Shown one piece after another: positions 1-18,800 of a stretch of DNA of 64,000 nt. Source of the DNA: Nematostella vectensis (Eukaryota > Cnidaria > Anthozoa > Actiniaria > Edwardsiidae). The stretch spans positions 18,837,969 through 18,901,968 of the forward strand of contig NC_064035.1 in the NCBI RefSeq assembly GCF_932526225.1, read 5' to 3'. A program made the position numbers and the translations under genes. The stretch's first letter is position 1, and the number at the start of each line of letters is the position of its first letter. The notes beneath the pieces are model-generated. The model did no database searches. It was not told the DNA's origin and saw nothing but the letters and a program-made list of their open reading frames with translations.

Positions 1-2
1 GC

Positions 3-6333
<6,331 letters not shown>

Positions 6334-6652
6334 GTTCGTCTCCGGTAAGAGATGAGTTTGTCTCCGGTAAGAGATGAGTTCGTCTCCGGTAAGAGATGAG
6401 TTCGTCTCCGGTAAGAGATGAGTTCGTCTCCGGTAAGAGATGAGTTCGTCTCCGGTAAGAGATGAGTTCGTCTCCGGTAAGAGATGAGTTCGTCTCCGGT
6501 AAGAGATGAGTTCGTCTCCGGTAAGAGATGAGTTCGTCTCCGGTAAGAGATGAGTTCGTCTCCGGTAAGAGATGAGTTCGTCTCCGGTAAGAGATGAGTT
6601 CGTCTCCAGTAAGAGATGCGTTCGCCTCCGGTAAGAGATGCGTCCGCCTCCG

Positions 6653-8299
6653 GTTGACCCGTTCGATGGTGGTCGAGACGGTCAATTTCATGTGTGCATT
6701 TCGATAGAAAAAGGTTCTAGATGGATCTAGTGACCTATTACCAGAGCTAAGGATGCCGCTTTGAATTGGTCCGTGGTCAGTGCATTACCACGTCTGGATC
6801 CCACTCTTCACACACTTTTCTCTAGAGAGGAACCTGGAACGGGAGAGCTGCTAGTATATGTCGTTGAGGGATTCACAATTTTCACATTCTGAAGTTTTAC
6901 AATTCATAATTTTTGGTGTTGCTTTTTTTTCTTTGCAACTCAGTAAAACCTCCGTTTCAATTTAACACTGAAAAAGTAATGGGATAATTTCTTCTCTAAT
7001 AGATCACCGAGCTGCAAGAAAGACGCTTGAGAACAAGACAGCAAGCACATTAAGAACCCGCTATCTAACCATATGATAAATAACCATGTGAACGGAAATG
7101 GTGGTAAACACGACCAAAGAAATGTTTAGTGAACATGCGCCTTGCGGTGCAGGGCCGAGACTAGATGTTCACGAACGAGCCTGCAAAGACGTCTTCAAGC
7201 GCGGGAGTGAGAAAAGAAAATCCGGTCACTCTTATACGCCTCGATCATTCCGTGTGCGTCAAAGTAGCCCTTCACACATTGTTGTAACATAAAGTTTCAC
7301 CAGGGATCCCTATTTATAAATGTACTTTATTGCAATATGCACAAATGTTCTTAATATTTGTAATTAATATTAATCCCACGCCATAAAATGTGTAATTCAT
7401 GCCCGGGGACATAATCAAATTCGGTGAAATAAATATCGATAAATTTACATCATTTGTTGCGGCATACGTACGGCACCATCTACTATTTAGCGTTTAATCA
7501 TCCGTGCAAGAACTAGGTTAAGTCCCATTGTCCTGCGGCAAACAGCTTCATTATAGCTTTCCCACATAGGATCTTTTTTATACCAAACATGCATGCAGGA
7601 CATATAGAAGATAGTAAGATTTTGAAGAAATTGTGTGAAATATGTCCTTTGCTATATACCTTACAGGTGATTTTCTGTGGTGAACCAATCAAAAGAAGCC
7701 AGAACAATTGCTGTTTGTTGTCTTATAAGGTTCCCCACATAAAATTTACCTGAAAAGCTGGATCAGACATAGTAATTAACCCTATAACCAAAATATTTAA
7801 AAAAATATTATGGATCATATTATGAATCGTGTTATTTGTATCTTATGCTAGAATGTTTTGTCTTGGCCAATCAAATTTCTAGAATAAACAAAGGCATTTT
7901 TGACATGTCAGCGTGCACTTGCCTAGTTCTTACACAAAGTATTACTTAATCTGGACTGTGCCTTATGTTTGTTGAAGTTAGCATGCAACGTGTACCTTTG
8001 GGCTAAAAAGGCTACTGCTTCCCATAGCACCGTCAAGGTAACAAAACCTCCGTTTGAAAATCCCCTCAACATTCACGCTTTCAAGAGGTCTTGGCTACCC
8101 AAGACCCAAGAACGGTGAAGGATAATGTTATGTATCACCAGGGTCTTGTTAATTCTGGTAGACTAATAATATTTAGTATATACTTGGGTGGAACTTAATT
8201 AGAACGCGCGCTCTGATTGGTTCGCTATCTCGGATTAATGGACAGTATTCACCGCAAAAAATCGGAATGAGTCGATCTGTGAAGTTACCATAAAAACTT
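6653..8299. other. Intergenic, nothing recognised
   Basis: This stretch separates the end of the BMPER-like gene from repeats upstream of the BBS9 3' end. Open frames here (for example 7098-7292 plus and 7513-7707 minus) are short, have no recognisable domain and lack credible exon structure. The proximal part probably holds the BMPER-like 3' UTR; an AATAAA occurs near 7428 but I cannot tie it to the transcript. Confidence 0.6.
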
Positions 8300-8590
8300 G
8301 CTTTTAGCACCCGAAATTATCGAGCTTCACATTAAAACGGCATTTTTGCTAAAATTGATTTAGATTTATTTTCCTTGCGGAAACTCGGTTTCAAATCCCC
8401 GTGTTTTGACAATTTCCCGCCGAAATGATTTTGCAACGTGCTCGACAAATTCAAAGTTTGCTAAAATTTCTTTTGCGATAAACTAAAGCAGCACATCGTT
8501 AGTTTAAACGTAGGAAAACGACAAGTTAATCACTGTTAAGGCCTGCATAATGTATCACAAACAAAGAGAAGTATTTTAGTGAATGTACCT
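8300..8590. repeat. Dispersed repeat, related copy at about 36070-36340
   Basis: The stretch around CTAAAATTTCTTTTGCGATA and CCTGCATAATGTATCA matches about 36070-36340 (CTAAAATTTTATTTGCGATA, CCTGCATAATGTATCT) along most of its length with scattered differences. No coding capacity is visible. It is probably a non-autonomous transposon whose borders I cannot fix. Confidence 0.7.
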
Positions 8591-8608
8591 TAATCCCAAT
8601 CTACACTA

Positions 8609-8765
8609 ACAATTTTTAGTTGACAACTATATTTGTTGGCATCAACACTAGCAATTTTTCATGTGACAATTTTTAATTGCCGAGAAAAAGCAAACCTGCT
8701 AACTTTAAAATTGCCGACTTTGCTCAATCGACACTAGCAAATAAAAATTGTCAACTAAAAATTGT
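8609..8765. mobile_element. MITE-like inverted repeat
   Basis: The left end ACAATTTTTAGTTGACAA is the exact reverse complement of the right end TTGTCAACTAAAAATTGT. The 157-base interval also contains internal near-palindromic copies of CAATTTTTAATTG-type sequence. This is the structure of a small non-autonomous DNA element; the family is not identified. Confidence 0.75.
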
Positions 8766-9535
8766 AAATGGGCTTTATTGTCTTTGAAGGATTCATAGTG
8801 AAAGAAATCATCTCTACAACCAAATTCGTGAAAACGACGTATCAAACGGGACTAAACTAGTCTACACAATAAATTCGTATATTGTCTTTATTGGTTCTGT
8901 ATTGTATGGGGGTTAAAACAGAATGGATTTCGAGCCCTTGATGTTCAGAGAGAGCAAAATCTTCAAAAAGATACGAACATCAACAACTGTCAGAAGCGAT
9001 ACCTAGTTTCGCGCGACGTTGGAAATTCGATAAAATAATTACAGCAAAATGTGTCTTGCTCAGTCCCCGCCAAGTATATACTAAAACAATAATTCTCCTC
9101 AGGCTGAGAGAATAGAGACGAGACGTCGAAGCGTCGGGACTATCCAACGCTATTCACTTCGCTTTCGGCAAATAAATGTAAAGTATAAATGTATACAGTA
9201 TACGAATATGACAATTGTAAACGTTCCCCCAGATAGCACTACTGCGTCAAGGCTTTCTGAGTCTAGGCTTCCTATCGCAGCACGATGTGTTCAGGTTATT
9301 CGTCAGGTAAGACGATGGTTAAGGGTTAAGGTCAGGGTTAGTTTAAGTGCCAAACCAAGGGGTCTAACATGACGTACTAACCCGTCCCGTAACATTTAAT
9401 CACGAAATCACTTGGCAGAACCGTCTCGCCATGTAGTGTTACAACTAGCATCGCTCCCGTAACGATCGCCGATCAGCGTCACTGGTATATTTGGCATGTG
9501 GGTTGTATCCATATTCTTTACGGGCCTTCCATGCG
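8766..9535. other. Intergenic, downstream of BBS9
   Basis: No gene seen. On the minus strand this is the probable 3' flank of BBS9; a possible ATTAAA poly(A) signal (TTTAAT on the plus strand, 9395-9400) lies about 390 bases after the BBS9 stop. Confidence 0.4.
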
Positions 9536-9830
9536 AATATCACCGGTCAGCGTCGCTGTCTGACCCATTGGACATGCGCGCCTCCTCCATACCTCTTCTA
9601 CCATCGTCTACTATACGAAGATCACCGGTCAGCGTCGCTGTCTGACCCATTGGACATGCGCGCCTCCTCCATACCTCTTCTACCATCGTCTACTATACGA
9701 ACATCACCGGTCAGCGTCGCTGTCTGACCCATTGGACATGCGCGCCTCCTCCATACCTCTTCTACCATCGTCTACTATACGAAGATCACCGGTCAGCGTC
9801 GCTGTCTGACCCATTGGACATGCGCGCCGC
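9536..9830 (-). repeat. 82-bp repeat x4 spanning the BBS9 stop codon
   Basis: Four copies with the stop-codon trinucleotide (TCA on the plus strand) at 9540, 9622, 9704 and 9786, an exact 82-base period. Each copy contains the last BBS9 codons and stop (CACCGGTCAGCGTCGCTGTC on plus) and the flanking CATGCGCGCC. Only the copy at 9786 is joined to the upstream coding sequence, so the other three lie in the presumed 3' UTR. Confidence 0.93.
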
Positions 9831-12800
9831 CACCATGCCTCTCTCTACTAGTGCCTCCTCTTCGCTGCCTTGAGTGACGTGCACGCGCCTATTGAGGTCA
9901 GAGAGAGTGGAATTCTTGCCTGTATTGATCTGCGGTAGTCTACCGGACGGCTCCATCAAGGGCGGTAAACTTGATAAGCCATTTTGTTCTCCGTCTACAA
10001 GAGATCAGAAGAAGAGCATTTGAAATAATTCACTACTTAAACGATCAAATGACTCAAGATCTTAGGAGGGTCACTTCAAGGTCATCCCTCAAGAAAAAGC
10101 ACGAAGTTCAATGGCGAGTTTCAGGTAGAAGAGAGGTGTGGTGCGATGAAAAATGCGCATACGTTACATGGCTTCTATCAGCAAAGTAGTTTTATTGCAA
10201 ATGCTCTCATTTCTATACGGACGACACAGCCTAGGCAAGGTGACAAAGTGCATGTACCTGTTTCCTCGTAGTGCTCTTCTGACGTCTCATCGAGTGGCTC
10301 AAGGGCTTTGACTGATTTTGGCGCTTGCGCGACAGGCATCTCATTGCCCTGCGAGCTACCGCTTGTCATGGCGAGGTCCAGTTTTCCGCCCTTGTTTAGC
10401 CGATCGCAAAGGAGTGCAATGTGCTTCTTAAGTTTACTCGTGTCCGGAGGCATCGTGAGCGAACTAATCCCAACTGCGAGAAATACAGACGCAAGCAGTT
10501 AAATCAAATTAATTCACATAAAAAAGCCAGAGCTTAGGACACGTACCTGCCTGATCCTTGGCGCTTTTTGATAAACAAGTCCTGAGGAGATGAGTAATCG
10601 CAGCGTCTGCCATCTCTTCCCAACCCTAAGACACCACAAGTCAAGGATCATTAGGGGAGTTGAATAAAGCTAAGAAAACGTGGGAAGTTTTTGGTTTAGT
10701 ACTGTTTTCAATATTCGCGATATTTCTCTTTTCGTACAACACAACTTCAACGCGAAAATGTGACGTGGAAATTTCCACGTTCACATAAACTGAAGTAAAT
10801 GTTATAAAGGTGGGTGTGTCTCCACAGCGCCTAACAAGTTACGGACATAATCACGACGGTTACGCACCGATCACACGATCATCTCACGATCACGGCACGA
10901 TCGCGGCATGTCTAAGACACAAATATGAAATGATCGTGGCACGTGGCACGACCACAACACGACCAAGAGACGACCATAACACGATCACGGTACGATCGCG
11001 GCATGTCTAACACACAAATATGGCATGATCGTGGCACGTGGCACGACCACAACACGACCAAGAGACGACCATAACACGATCACGGTACGATCGCGGCATG
11101 TCTAACACACAAATATGGCATGATCGTGGCACGTGGCACGACTACAACACGAACATGGCACGACCAAGAAACGACCACAACACAAGCATGGCACGATTAC
11201 GGCACGTAGCACGTAGGAGCCAAATATGGGGATAGACTCGGTAAAACTGACCTGGTCCTCTGACTGTGAAACCCTTGGAGACAGAACCATCTGCAGCGCT
11301 TCAAACTCCTTGTCTGACATATTAGTCCACAGCCTGAAAAACACACGGTCAGCCACTGAACAAGAAACATTCAGCCATATGAAAACTATAAAAACCTATG
11401 AAAACTATGAAAAACCTAGAAAAAAACGTTCCTTGCAAGCATATAAGGACATCTAAGCAGCCCTACGGCACAGCAATTAATTAAACACAGGAATAGGGAT
11501 ACCTACTTTATGAGGTAGTTGATAAGACGGGTTGCACACGACAGTGCGTTGGACGATGCCTCTATCGCGCGCTCACATTCCTCTTCGGCTTCACTCAGAG
11601 CGAGAAGCTGAAAGTTTTACACATTAGAACCACTCTAGGCTGAAGCCAGTTATAATTTTAAAATAGCATGCAACAGCCTTTTTTAGCCAGATGTGCGCGT
11701 ATATTATCCCGTGACACTAGGTGTGTATCCCCCACCCCCCCAGTGACAGGCTTTGTGTGTCTATCAGATGTGCGCGTATATTATCCCGTGACACTAGGTG
11801 TGTACCCCCCCCAGTCACAGGCTTTGTGTGTCTATCAGATGTGCGCGTATATTATCCCGTGACACTAGGTGTATCCCCCACCCCCCCAGTGACAGGCTTT
11901 GTGTGTCTATCAGATGTGCGCGTATATTATCCCGTGACACTAGGTGTGTACCCCCCCCCCCCCCAGTGACAGGCTTTGTGTATCTATCAGATGTGCGCGT
12001 GTATTATCCCGTGACACTAGGTGTGTACCCCCCCCCCCCCAGTCACAGGCTTTGTGTGTCTATCAGATGTGCGCGTATATTATCCCGTGACACTAGGTGT
12101 GTACCCCCCCCCCCCCAGTCACAGGCTTTGTGTGTCTATCAGATGTGTGCGTATATTATCCAGTGACACTAGGTGTGTACCCCCCCCCCAGTCACAGGCT
12201 TTGTGTGTCTATCAGATGTGCGCGTATATTATCCCGTGACACTAGGTGTGTACCCCCCCCAGTCACAGGCTTTGTGTGTCTATCAGATGTGTGCGTATAT
12301 TATCCAGTGACACTAGGTGTGTACCCCCCCCCCCCCAGTCACAGGCTTTGTGTGTCTATCAGATGTGTGCGTGTATTATCCCGTGACACTAGGTGTGTAC
12401 CCCCCCCCCAGTCACAGGCTTTGTGTGTCTATCAGATGTGTGCGTATATTATCCAGTGACACTAGGTGTGTACCCCCCCCCCAGTCACAGGCTTTGTGTG
12501 TCTATCAGATGTGCGCGTATATTATCCCGTGACACTAGGTGTGTACCCCCCCCAGTCACAGGCTTTGTGTGTCTATCAGTTGTGCGCGTGTATTATCCCG
12601 TGACACTAGGTGTGTACCCCCCCCCAGTCACAGGCTTTGTGTGTCTATCAGATGTGTGCGTATATTATCCAGTGACACTAGGTGTGTACCCCCCCCCCCA
12701 GTCACAGGCTTTGTGTATCTATCAGATGTGCGCGTGTATTATCCCGTGACACTAGGTGTGTACCCCCCCCCCAGTCACAGGCTTTGTGTGTCTATCAGAT

Positions 12801-15800
12801 GTGCGCGTATATTATCCAGTGACACTAGGTGTGTACCCCCCCCCCCAGTCACAGGCTTTGTGTGTCTATCAGATGTGCGCGTATATTATCCAGTGACACT
12901 AGGTGTGTACCCCCCCCCCCAGTCACAGGCTTTGTGTGTCTATCAGATGTGTGCGTATATTATCCAGTGACACTAGGTGTGTACCCCCCCCCCAGTCACA
13001 GGCTTTGTGTGTCTATCAGATGTGCGCGTATATTATCCCGTGACACTAGGTGTGTACCCCCCCCAGTCACAGGCTTTGTGTGTCTATCAGTTGTGCGCGT
13101 GTATTATCCCGTGACACTAGGTGTGTACCCCCCCCCCCCAGTGACAGGCTTTGTGTATCTATCAGATGTGCGCGTGTATTATCCCGTGACACTAGGTGTG
13201 TACCCCCCCCCCAGTCACAGGCTTTGTGTGTCTATCAGATGTGCGCGTGTATTATCCCGTGACACTAGGTGTGTACCCCCCCCCAGTCACAGGCTTTGTG
13301 TGTCTATCAGTTGTGCGCGTGTATTATCCCGTGACACTAGGTGTGTACCCCCCCCCCCCCAGTGACAGGCTTTGTGTATCTATCAGATGTGCGCGTGTAT
13401 TATCCCGTGACACTAGGTGTGTACCCCCCCCCCAGTCACAGGCTTTGTGTGTCTATCAGATGTGCGCGTGTATTATCCCGTGACACTAGGTGTGTACCCC
13501 CCCCCCAGTCACAGGCTTTGTGTGTCTATCAGATGTGTGCGTATATTATCCAGTGACACTAGGTGTGTACCCCCCCCCCCCAGTCACAGGCTTTGTGTAT
13601 CTATCAGATGTGCGCGTGTATTATCCCGTGACACTAGGTGTGTACCCCCCCCCAGTCACAGGCTTTGTGTGTCTATCAGATGTGCGCGTATATTATCCCG
13701 TGACACTAGGTGTGTACCCCCCCCCAGTCACAGGCTTTGTGTGTCTATCAGATGTGTGCGTATATTATCCAGTGACACTAGGTGTGTACCCCCCCCCCCA
13801 GTCACAGGCTTTGTGTGTCTATCAGATGTGCGCGTATATTATCCCGTGACACTAGGTGTGTACCCCCCCCCCAGTCACAGGCTTTGTGTATCTATCAGAT
13901 GTGCGTGTATATTATCCAGTGACACTAGGTGTGTACCCCCCCCCAGTCACAGGCTTTGTGTGTCTATCAGTTGTGCGCGTGTATTATCCCGTGACACTAG
14001 GTGTGTACCCCCCCCCCAGTGACAGGCTTTGTGTGTCTATCAGTTGTGCGCGTATATTATCCCGTGACACTAGGTGTGTGAATACCACCCCCCCTCCCAG
14101 TCACAGGCTTTGTGTATCTATCAGATGTGCGCGTATATTATCCAGTGACACTAGGTGTGTACCCCCCCCCCCCCAGTCACAGGCTTTGTGTGTCTATCAG
14201 ATGTGTGCGTGTATTATCCCGTGACACTAGGTGTGTACCCCCCCCCCCCAGTCACAGGCTTTGTGTGTCTATCAGATGTGCGCGTATATTATCCCGTGAC
14301 ACTAGGTGTGTACCCCCCCCAGTCACAGGCTTTGTGTGTCTATCAGATGTGCGCGTATATTATCCCGTGACACTAGGTGTGTGAATACCACCCCCCCTCC
14401 CAGTCACAGGCTTTGTGTGTCTATCAGATGTGCGCGTATATTATCCAGTGACACTAGGTGTGTACCCCCCCCCAGTCACAGGCTTTGTGTGTCTATCAGA
14501 TGTGCGCGTATATTATCCAGTGACACTAGGTGTGTACCCCCCCCCAGTCACAGGCTTTGTGTGTCTATCAGATGTGCGCGTATATTATCCCGTGACACTA
14601 GGTGTGTACCCCCACCCCCCAGTGACAGGCTTTGTGTATCTATCAGATGTGCGCGTATATTATCCCGTGACACTAGGTGTGTACCCCCCCCCCCCCCAAC
14701 CTCACAGTCACAGGCTTTGTGTGTCTATCAGATGTGCGCGTATATTATCCAGTGACACTAGGTGTGTACCCCCCCCCCCCAGTCACAGGCTTTGTGTATC
14801 TATCAGATGTGCGCGTGTATTATCCAGTGACACTAGGTGTGTACCCCCCCCCCCCAGTCACAGGCTTTGTGTATCTATCAGTTGTGCGCGTGTATTATCC
14901 CGTGACACTAGGTGTGTACCCCCCCCCCCCCAACCTCACAGTGACAGGCTTTGTGTGTCTATCAGATGTGCGCCTTTTACTACATCGTCCGTACCTGCCT
15001 GTAGGTACCGTCCAGGAGTGTATCCAGGTTTTGTAAGGACACGGGCGTCTTGTCCTTGAATCTCGTCAGTAGGCGCCTCTGGATGGAGCGGAACTGCTGT
15101 GCCCTCTCCGCCAGCAAATCCCGGTACTTAGCTTGATTCTGGCGTTGCTACAAACACACCAAACAACGATAGGATCGAGTCCAGGTGGTACATTGTAACA
15201 AACACACATTGTAACAAACAGCGATAGAATCTGGTCACAAGCGCCACGTTACTACAGACGCAACGAACGATAGAATCGACTCACATGTGGTACATTGGCT
15301 GCAAACACACCTAACCGAGATAGAATCGAGTCTGTACAGTGGTACATTGCACATAACGATAAAATCGAGTTATTGCTACATTGTTATAAAACACACCAAG
15401 CAACGATAGACAAGAGGCACATGGCTACAAACAACGATAGACAAGAGGCACATGGCTATAAACACACCAAACAACGAAAGAATTGAGTCACAAGTGTCAC
15501 AGCACATTCACAAGATAATTACAACAAAAACGCTAAACGAAGATAGAATCGAGTCACAAGGTGACACGGTTGGCAATTGGTTAAAAGAGCATTTCTGTAT
15601 TGCGATTGTCATTTCACTTTGCTGAAGATCACAGGTTGAAGGACAGTGTCAAATAAAGGAATGGAAAAAGATTGACGTTGTGGAATGATACGTAGACCTT
15701 GAAAATGATGAGAAAGTGATGAAAGCGCACAGCACTAAGAGCCGAGAGACACTAGGAGACTTACCTCGAAATGTGTGTCGATCAGCTCATAGTACTCCTG

Positions 15801-15845
15801 TAGAGGCAGTGGGCCCATGAACGATGCTCGGAAAGACACGTTGTC
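9786..15845 (-). CDS. BBS9: BBS9 exons 19-25: C-terminal helical region and tail
   Basis: Exons: 15845-15765, 15147-14995, 11607-11507, 11333-11252, 10625-10547, 10473-10258 and 9994-9786, residues 609-914. Exon 19 (GPLPLQEYYELIDTHFE) and exon 20 (AERAQQFRSIQRRLLTRFKD, then LDTLLDGTYRQ) are the most conserved part. Exons 21-24 encode the helices ending SKLKKHIALLCDRLNKGGK. Exon 24 uses the donor after GAGGAAACAG; reading through it would give a short unrelated tail. Exon 25 adds about 69 acidic, low-complexity residues ending SNGSDSDADR before TGA at 9788-9786, a tail of the kind that is poorly conserved in the family. Intron 20 is filled by the G-tract array at 11690-14975. Confidence 0.9.
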
Positions 15846-18800
15846 CTAAGTAACAACACCACGAGGTCACATGCAGGGAACCAATAAGACCTTAGCACTA
15901 CGGTCACGTGCATGAAATTAACCAATGAGAATTCAACAATACAGTTATGTGTGATAAAGTAAACTAATGAGATCCACCGGAGAATTTTACACAAACGCTA
16001 AAAATGTGAAGATCTACGTTTGCAGTGGTTTATATGAATATAACACACAATTGTGTACAGTGTTGTTAGAATAGAAAGCAGTACTTCTGTGCTAAACAAC
16101 GTGAAAAGTGGGCTAGCCACGTAGTTGAAAGCGTAGTTGGAAGGCGCGAGCGCAAATCCAACGTTCGCGGCGTTCTATGTTTTCGCGTCCCTAATGTTCT
16201 ACAAACACGCCACTATTGTTGGGCCCAGCACTTAACCAACTCTTCCATATTAATACTGGAGCTATCAGCACAAGGCTTAACACCATTGATGTACTAGGAG
16301 TGCATGCGGAAGTTCAGGCATGCAGCAGTGCTGTGCAAGTGATGCCAAGGGTAGCAACTCACACGGACTTTTTTATAATGCGCCTCCAGTCGTCTTATCA
16401 GCTCATATAGTACCAGCCACATTCCCTCAAACACGTCACACTGGATTCGATATCTCTCTGCAAACACGCAAGATGACAACAATTAACAAACAACAATTGT
16501 TTTGAGTGAATATACACGTACCCCTTTCCCAAACAAGGTTGGACTCGGGGGAGGCATGAGTCGTAAACTGCAGTGTTGTTTATGTGCCTGGAAACGGTCA
16601 CGTGGCTTTCCAAAATCAGGGGTCAGCCATTTAAGGCTGGTTCTCACTAGGACGCAAGCGCAAGCGCAAACGCAACACAAGTGAGAATCGGTCAAACACA
16701 AGCGCAAGAAAATCAGGCAATTGCGTTCTAGTGAGAATCGGAAAATTACGTGCGTTGCGCTTGCGCTTACGTCCAAGTGAGAACCAACCTTAACACACTG
16801 CCCATAAAACAATTCGGACATGAATTCTCATGCACATGGATTCTCATGCAAATTTATACACCTATTTTTATAGGTGTATACTGGTTTTTCTTTACGTGTA
16901 TTTCCACAGTGAACTCGCGATATCCGCAAGAACGTACAGTAGTCTGCCTTTCTCATATTCAGGAACGAATTTGTTCAAATGAATGAGTTATATTCCATGG
17001 ATCTCTTAGAAACTAAGTCAATGACTAAAAAAAAAATATGAGAGCCCAGTACAAAACTTCAGCTTTTCCTTGAACGACCAACAAGTTATGATATGGATTC
17101 GTTTCGGCTGATTTGGAAAAGCCATTGTTATATTTTAATATTAATTTTGCAAATAAAGTATAAAACCTTATATTTAGATTGTTATCTCGAGATCTCTTCA
17201 CATAATTTGTCTTCAAATATTGAGAAAAACAATGAGTGAGTGGGGCTCTTACGACACTTACGCGATGTTTTCGACGCCAGGATGGTAACAGTAGGACCGC
17301 CATAGTACTGGATACCAATGGCAGCTAATGGTATGACGGCATCATCTACCATTTCTAGTGAACAAAGGCAGAGTAAAACACACAGATGACAACCCGTGCA
17401 AGCTTAACAATACTAGCTGCATCTTATTTGAAATAAATATATAAATACATATAATTACATCTGCATAAACATACACTCCGGATTGAATTACCGAGATATT
17501 GGACTGACCTGGGAATACTTCAGCAAGATTTGCTGGCGATTTGTTGGTGTCGACTGTGACCTGGAAACAGTTAAAAGAGTAAGGGTTAACTTACGATACC
17601 TCTTACCCTAACCAAGCTGCTCACTGGCTATCTCTGTTACCTAATGCTACACGTTTTTCATTGGCTGACTGATACCTTGTAAAGAGCGTTATTCATTGGT
17701 CAGGTACCTTATGCTGCGCATTTTCCATTGGCTGTCTGACCCTGTAATGAGCATTTCTCATTGGTCCAGGCACCTAATGCTACACGTTTTTCATTGGCTG
17801 ACTGATATCTTGTAAAGAGCGTTTTTCATTGGTCAGGTACCTTATGCTGCGCGTTTTTCATTGGCTGAGCTCCTTTGCAGACCAGTCCTAAGGGGAAGTC
17901 CACCTCACACTGTGCAACACGTGGTGCATCTAGAGGACATAAAATTGCATACATATCAGGGGTTAGGACAAGTCTAGAAGAGTTGCGTCCGTGAGCTTGT
18001 CCTACATTCTTGTAATTGCACCACTATCTATAGCAAACGTTTATGATTGACTGAGCAGTAGTGTGAGTACATCAACCTGCACTTTTTTGGGGCTTTGGAC
18101 TTAGGTGCTGTCATCATAAAGGCAGCAAAATATGATAAAAAACGAAAAACCTGATTGAGATAAACGTACCCGCGTATATTGTAATGACTCTTGAAGTTAA
18201 TCGTAAATGCTTGTTTTAGTGTCTTGGGAGCGTTTTAGTAAAAAGGGGACTGTAATTTGAAGCGGCATGCTTATTGGGAGGCCCTAAATTGAGAATTTAC
18301 AGTGGTCTGCATTCACCTCCAGTTGACGTATATGTAGCTGTCAGTTGAGCATTGAGAGTGGTGGGTATTGAGCCACCTCGTGTGTAGAAAGCCACCTCTG
18401 CCGACACGGGCTCACTTCGGTCTCCTGTCAACAAACCATGTCAATACGATGTGCAGCTAACTTAACTTATCAAAATATCCACTCATCAAAACATCCTTCC
18501 TCCCCGGATACTAAAATGACAACTTGCCTAAGTCCACATCCTGATTAAGGCAAAGGAAACTAGAACTCGTGTATCATTTCTTCTGTGCAACGTTGTAAAC
18601 ACTCAAGAAATCTGACGTATCAAAATCGGACCTTGTTTGGGTCCAATAAGGTCTGTTGTGGTGTTCACCTTCCCTGATTGGGCAGCCTTCACAAGTTGCC
18701 TGTCTGACCCATGGAAAGCACCCAGAAGTTGGAATTAAGAATTATTTACCCAGGCTGTACTTATGAGTACACACTTGAGTGCTGAGGTTTGCCAACTTTG

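Noticed and set aside
10178-10257. Read-through end of BBS9 exon 24 as the C-terminus
   Set aside because: A good donor (ACAG|GTACAT) and an in-frame exon 25 with acceptor CTTGTAG give a longer tail; read-through remains possible as an alternative end.
11668-15059. Many overlapping plus-strand open frames of up to 214 codons
   Set aside because: They read the about 72-bp minisatellite in all frames; the region is a BBS9 intron on the opposite strand.
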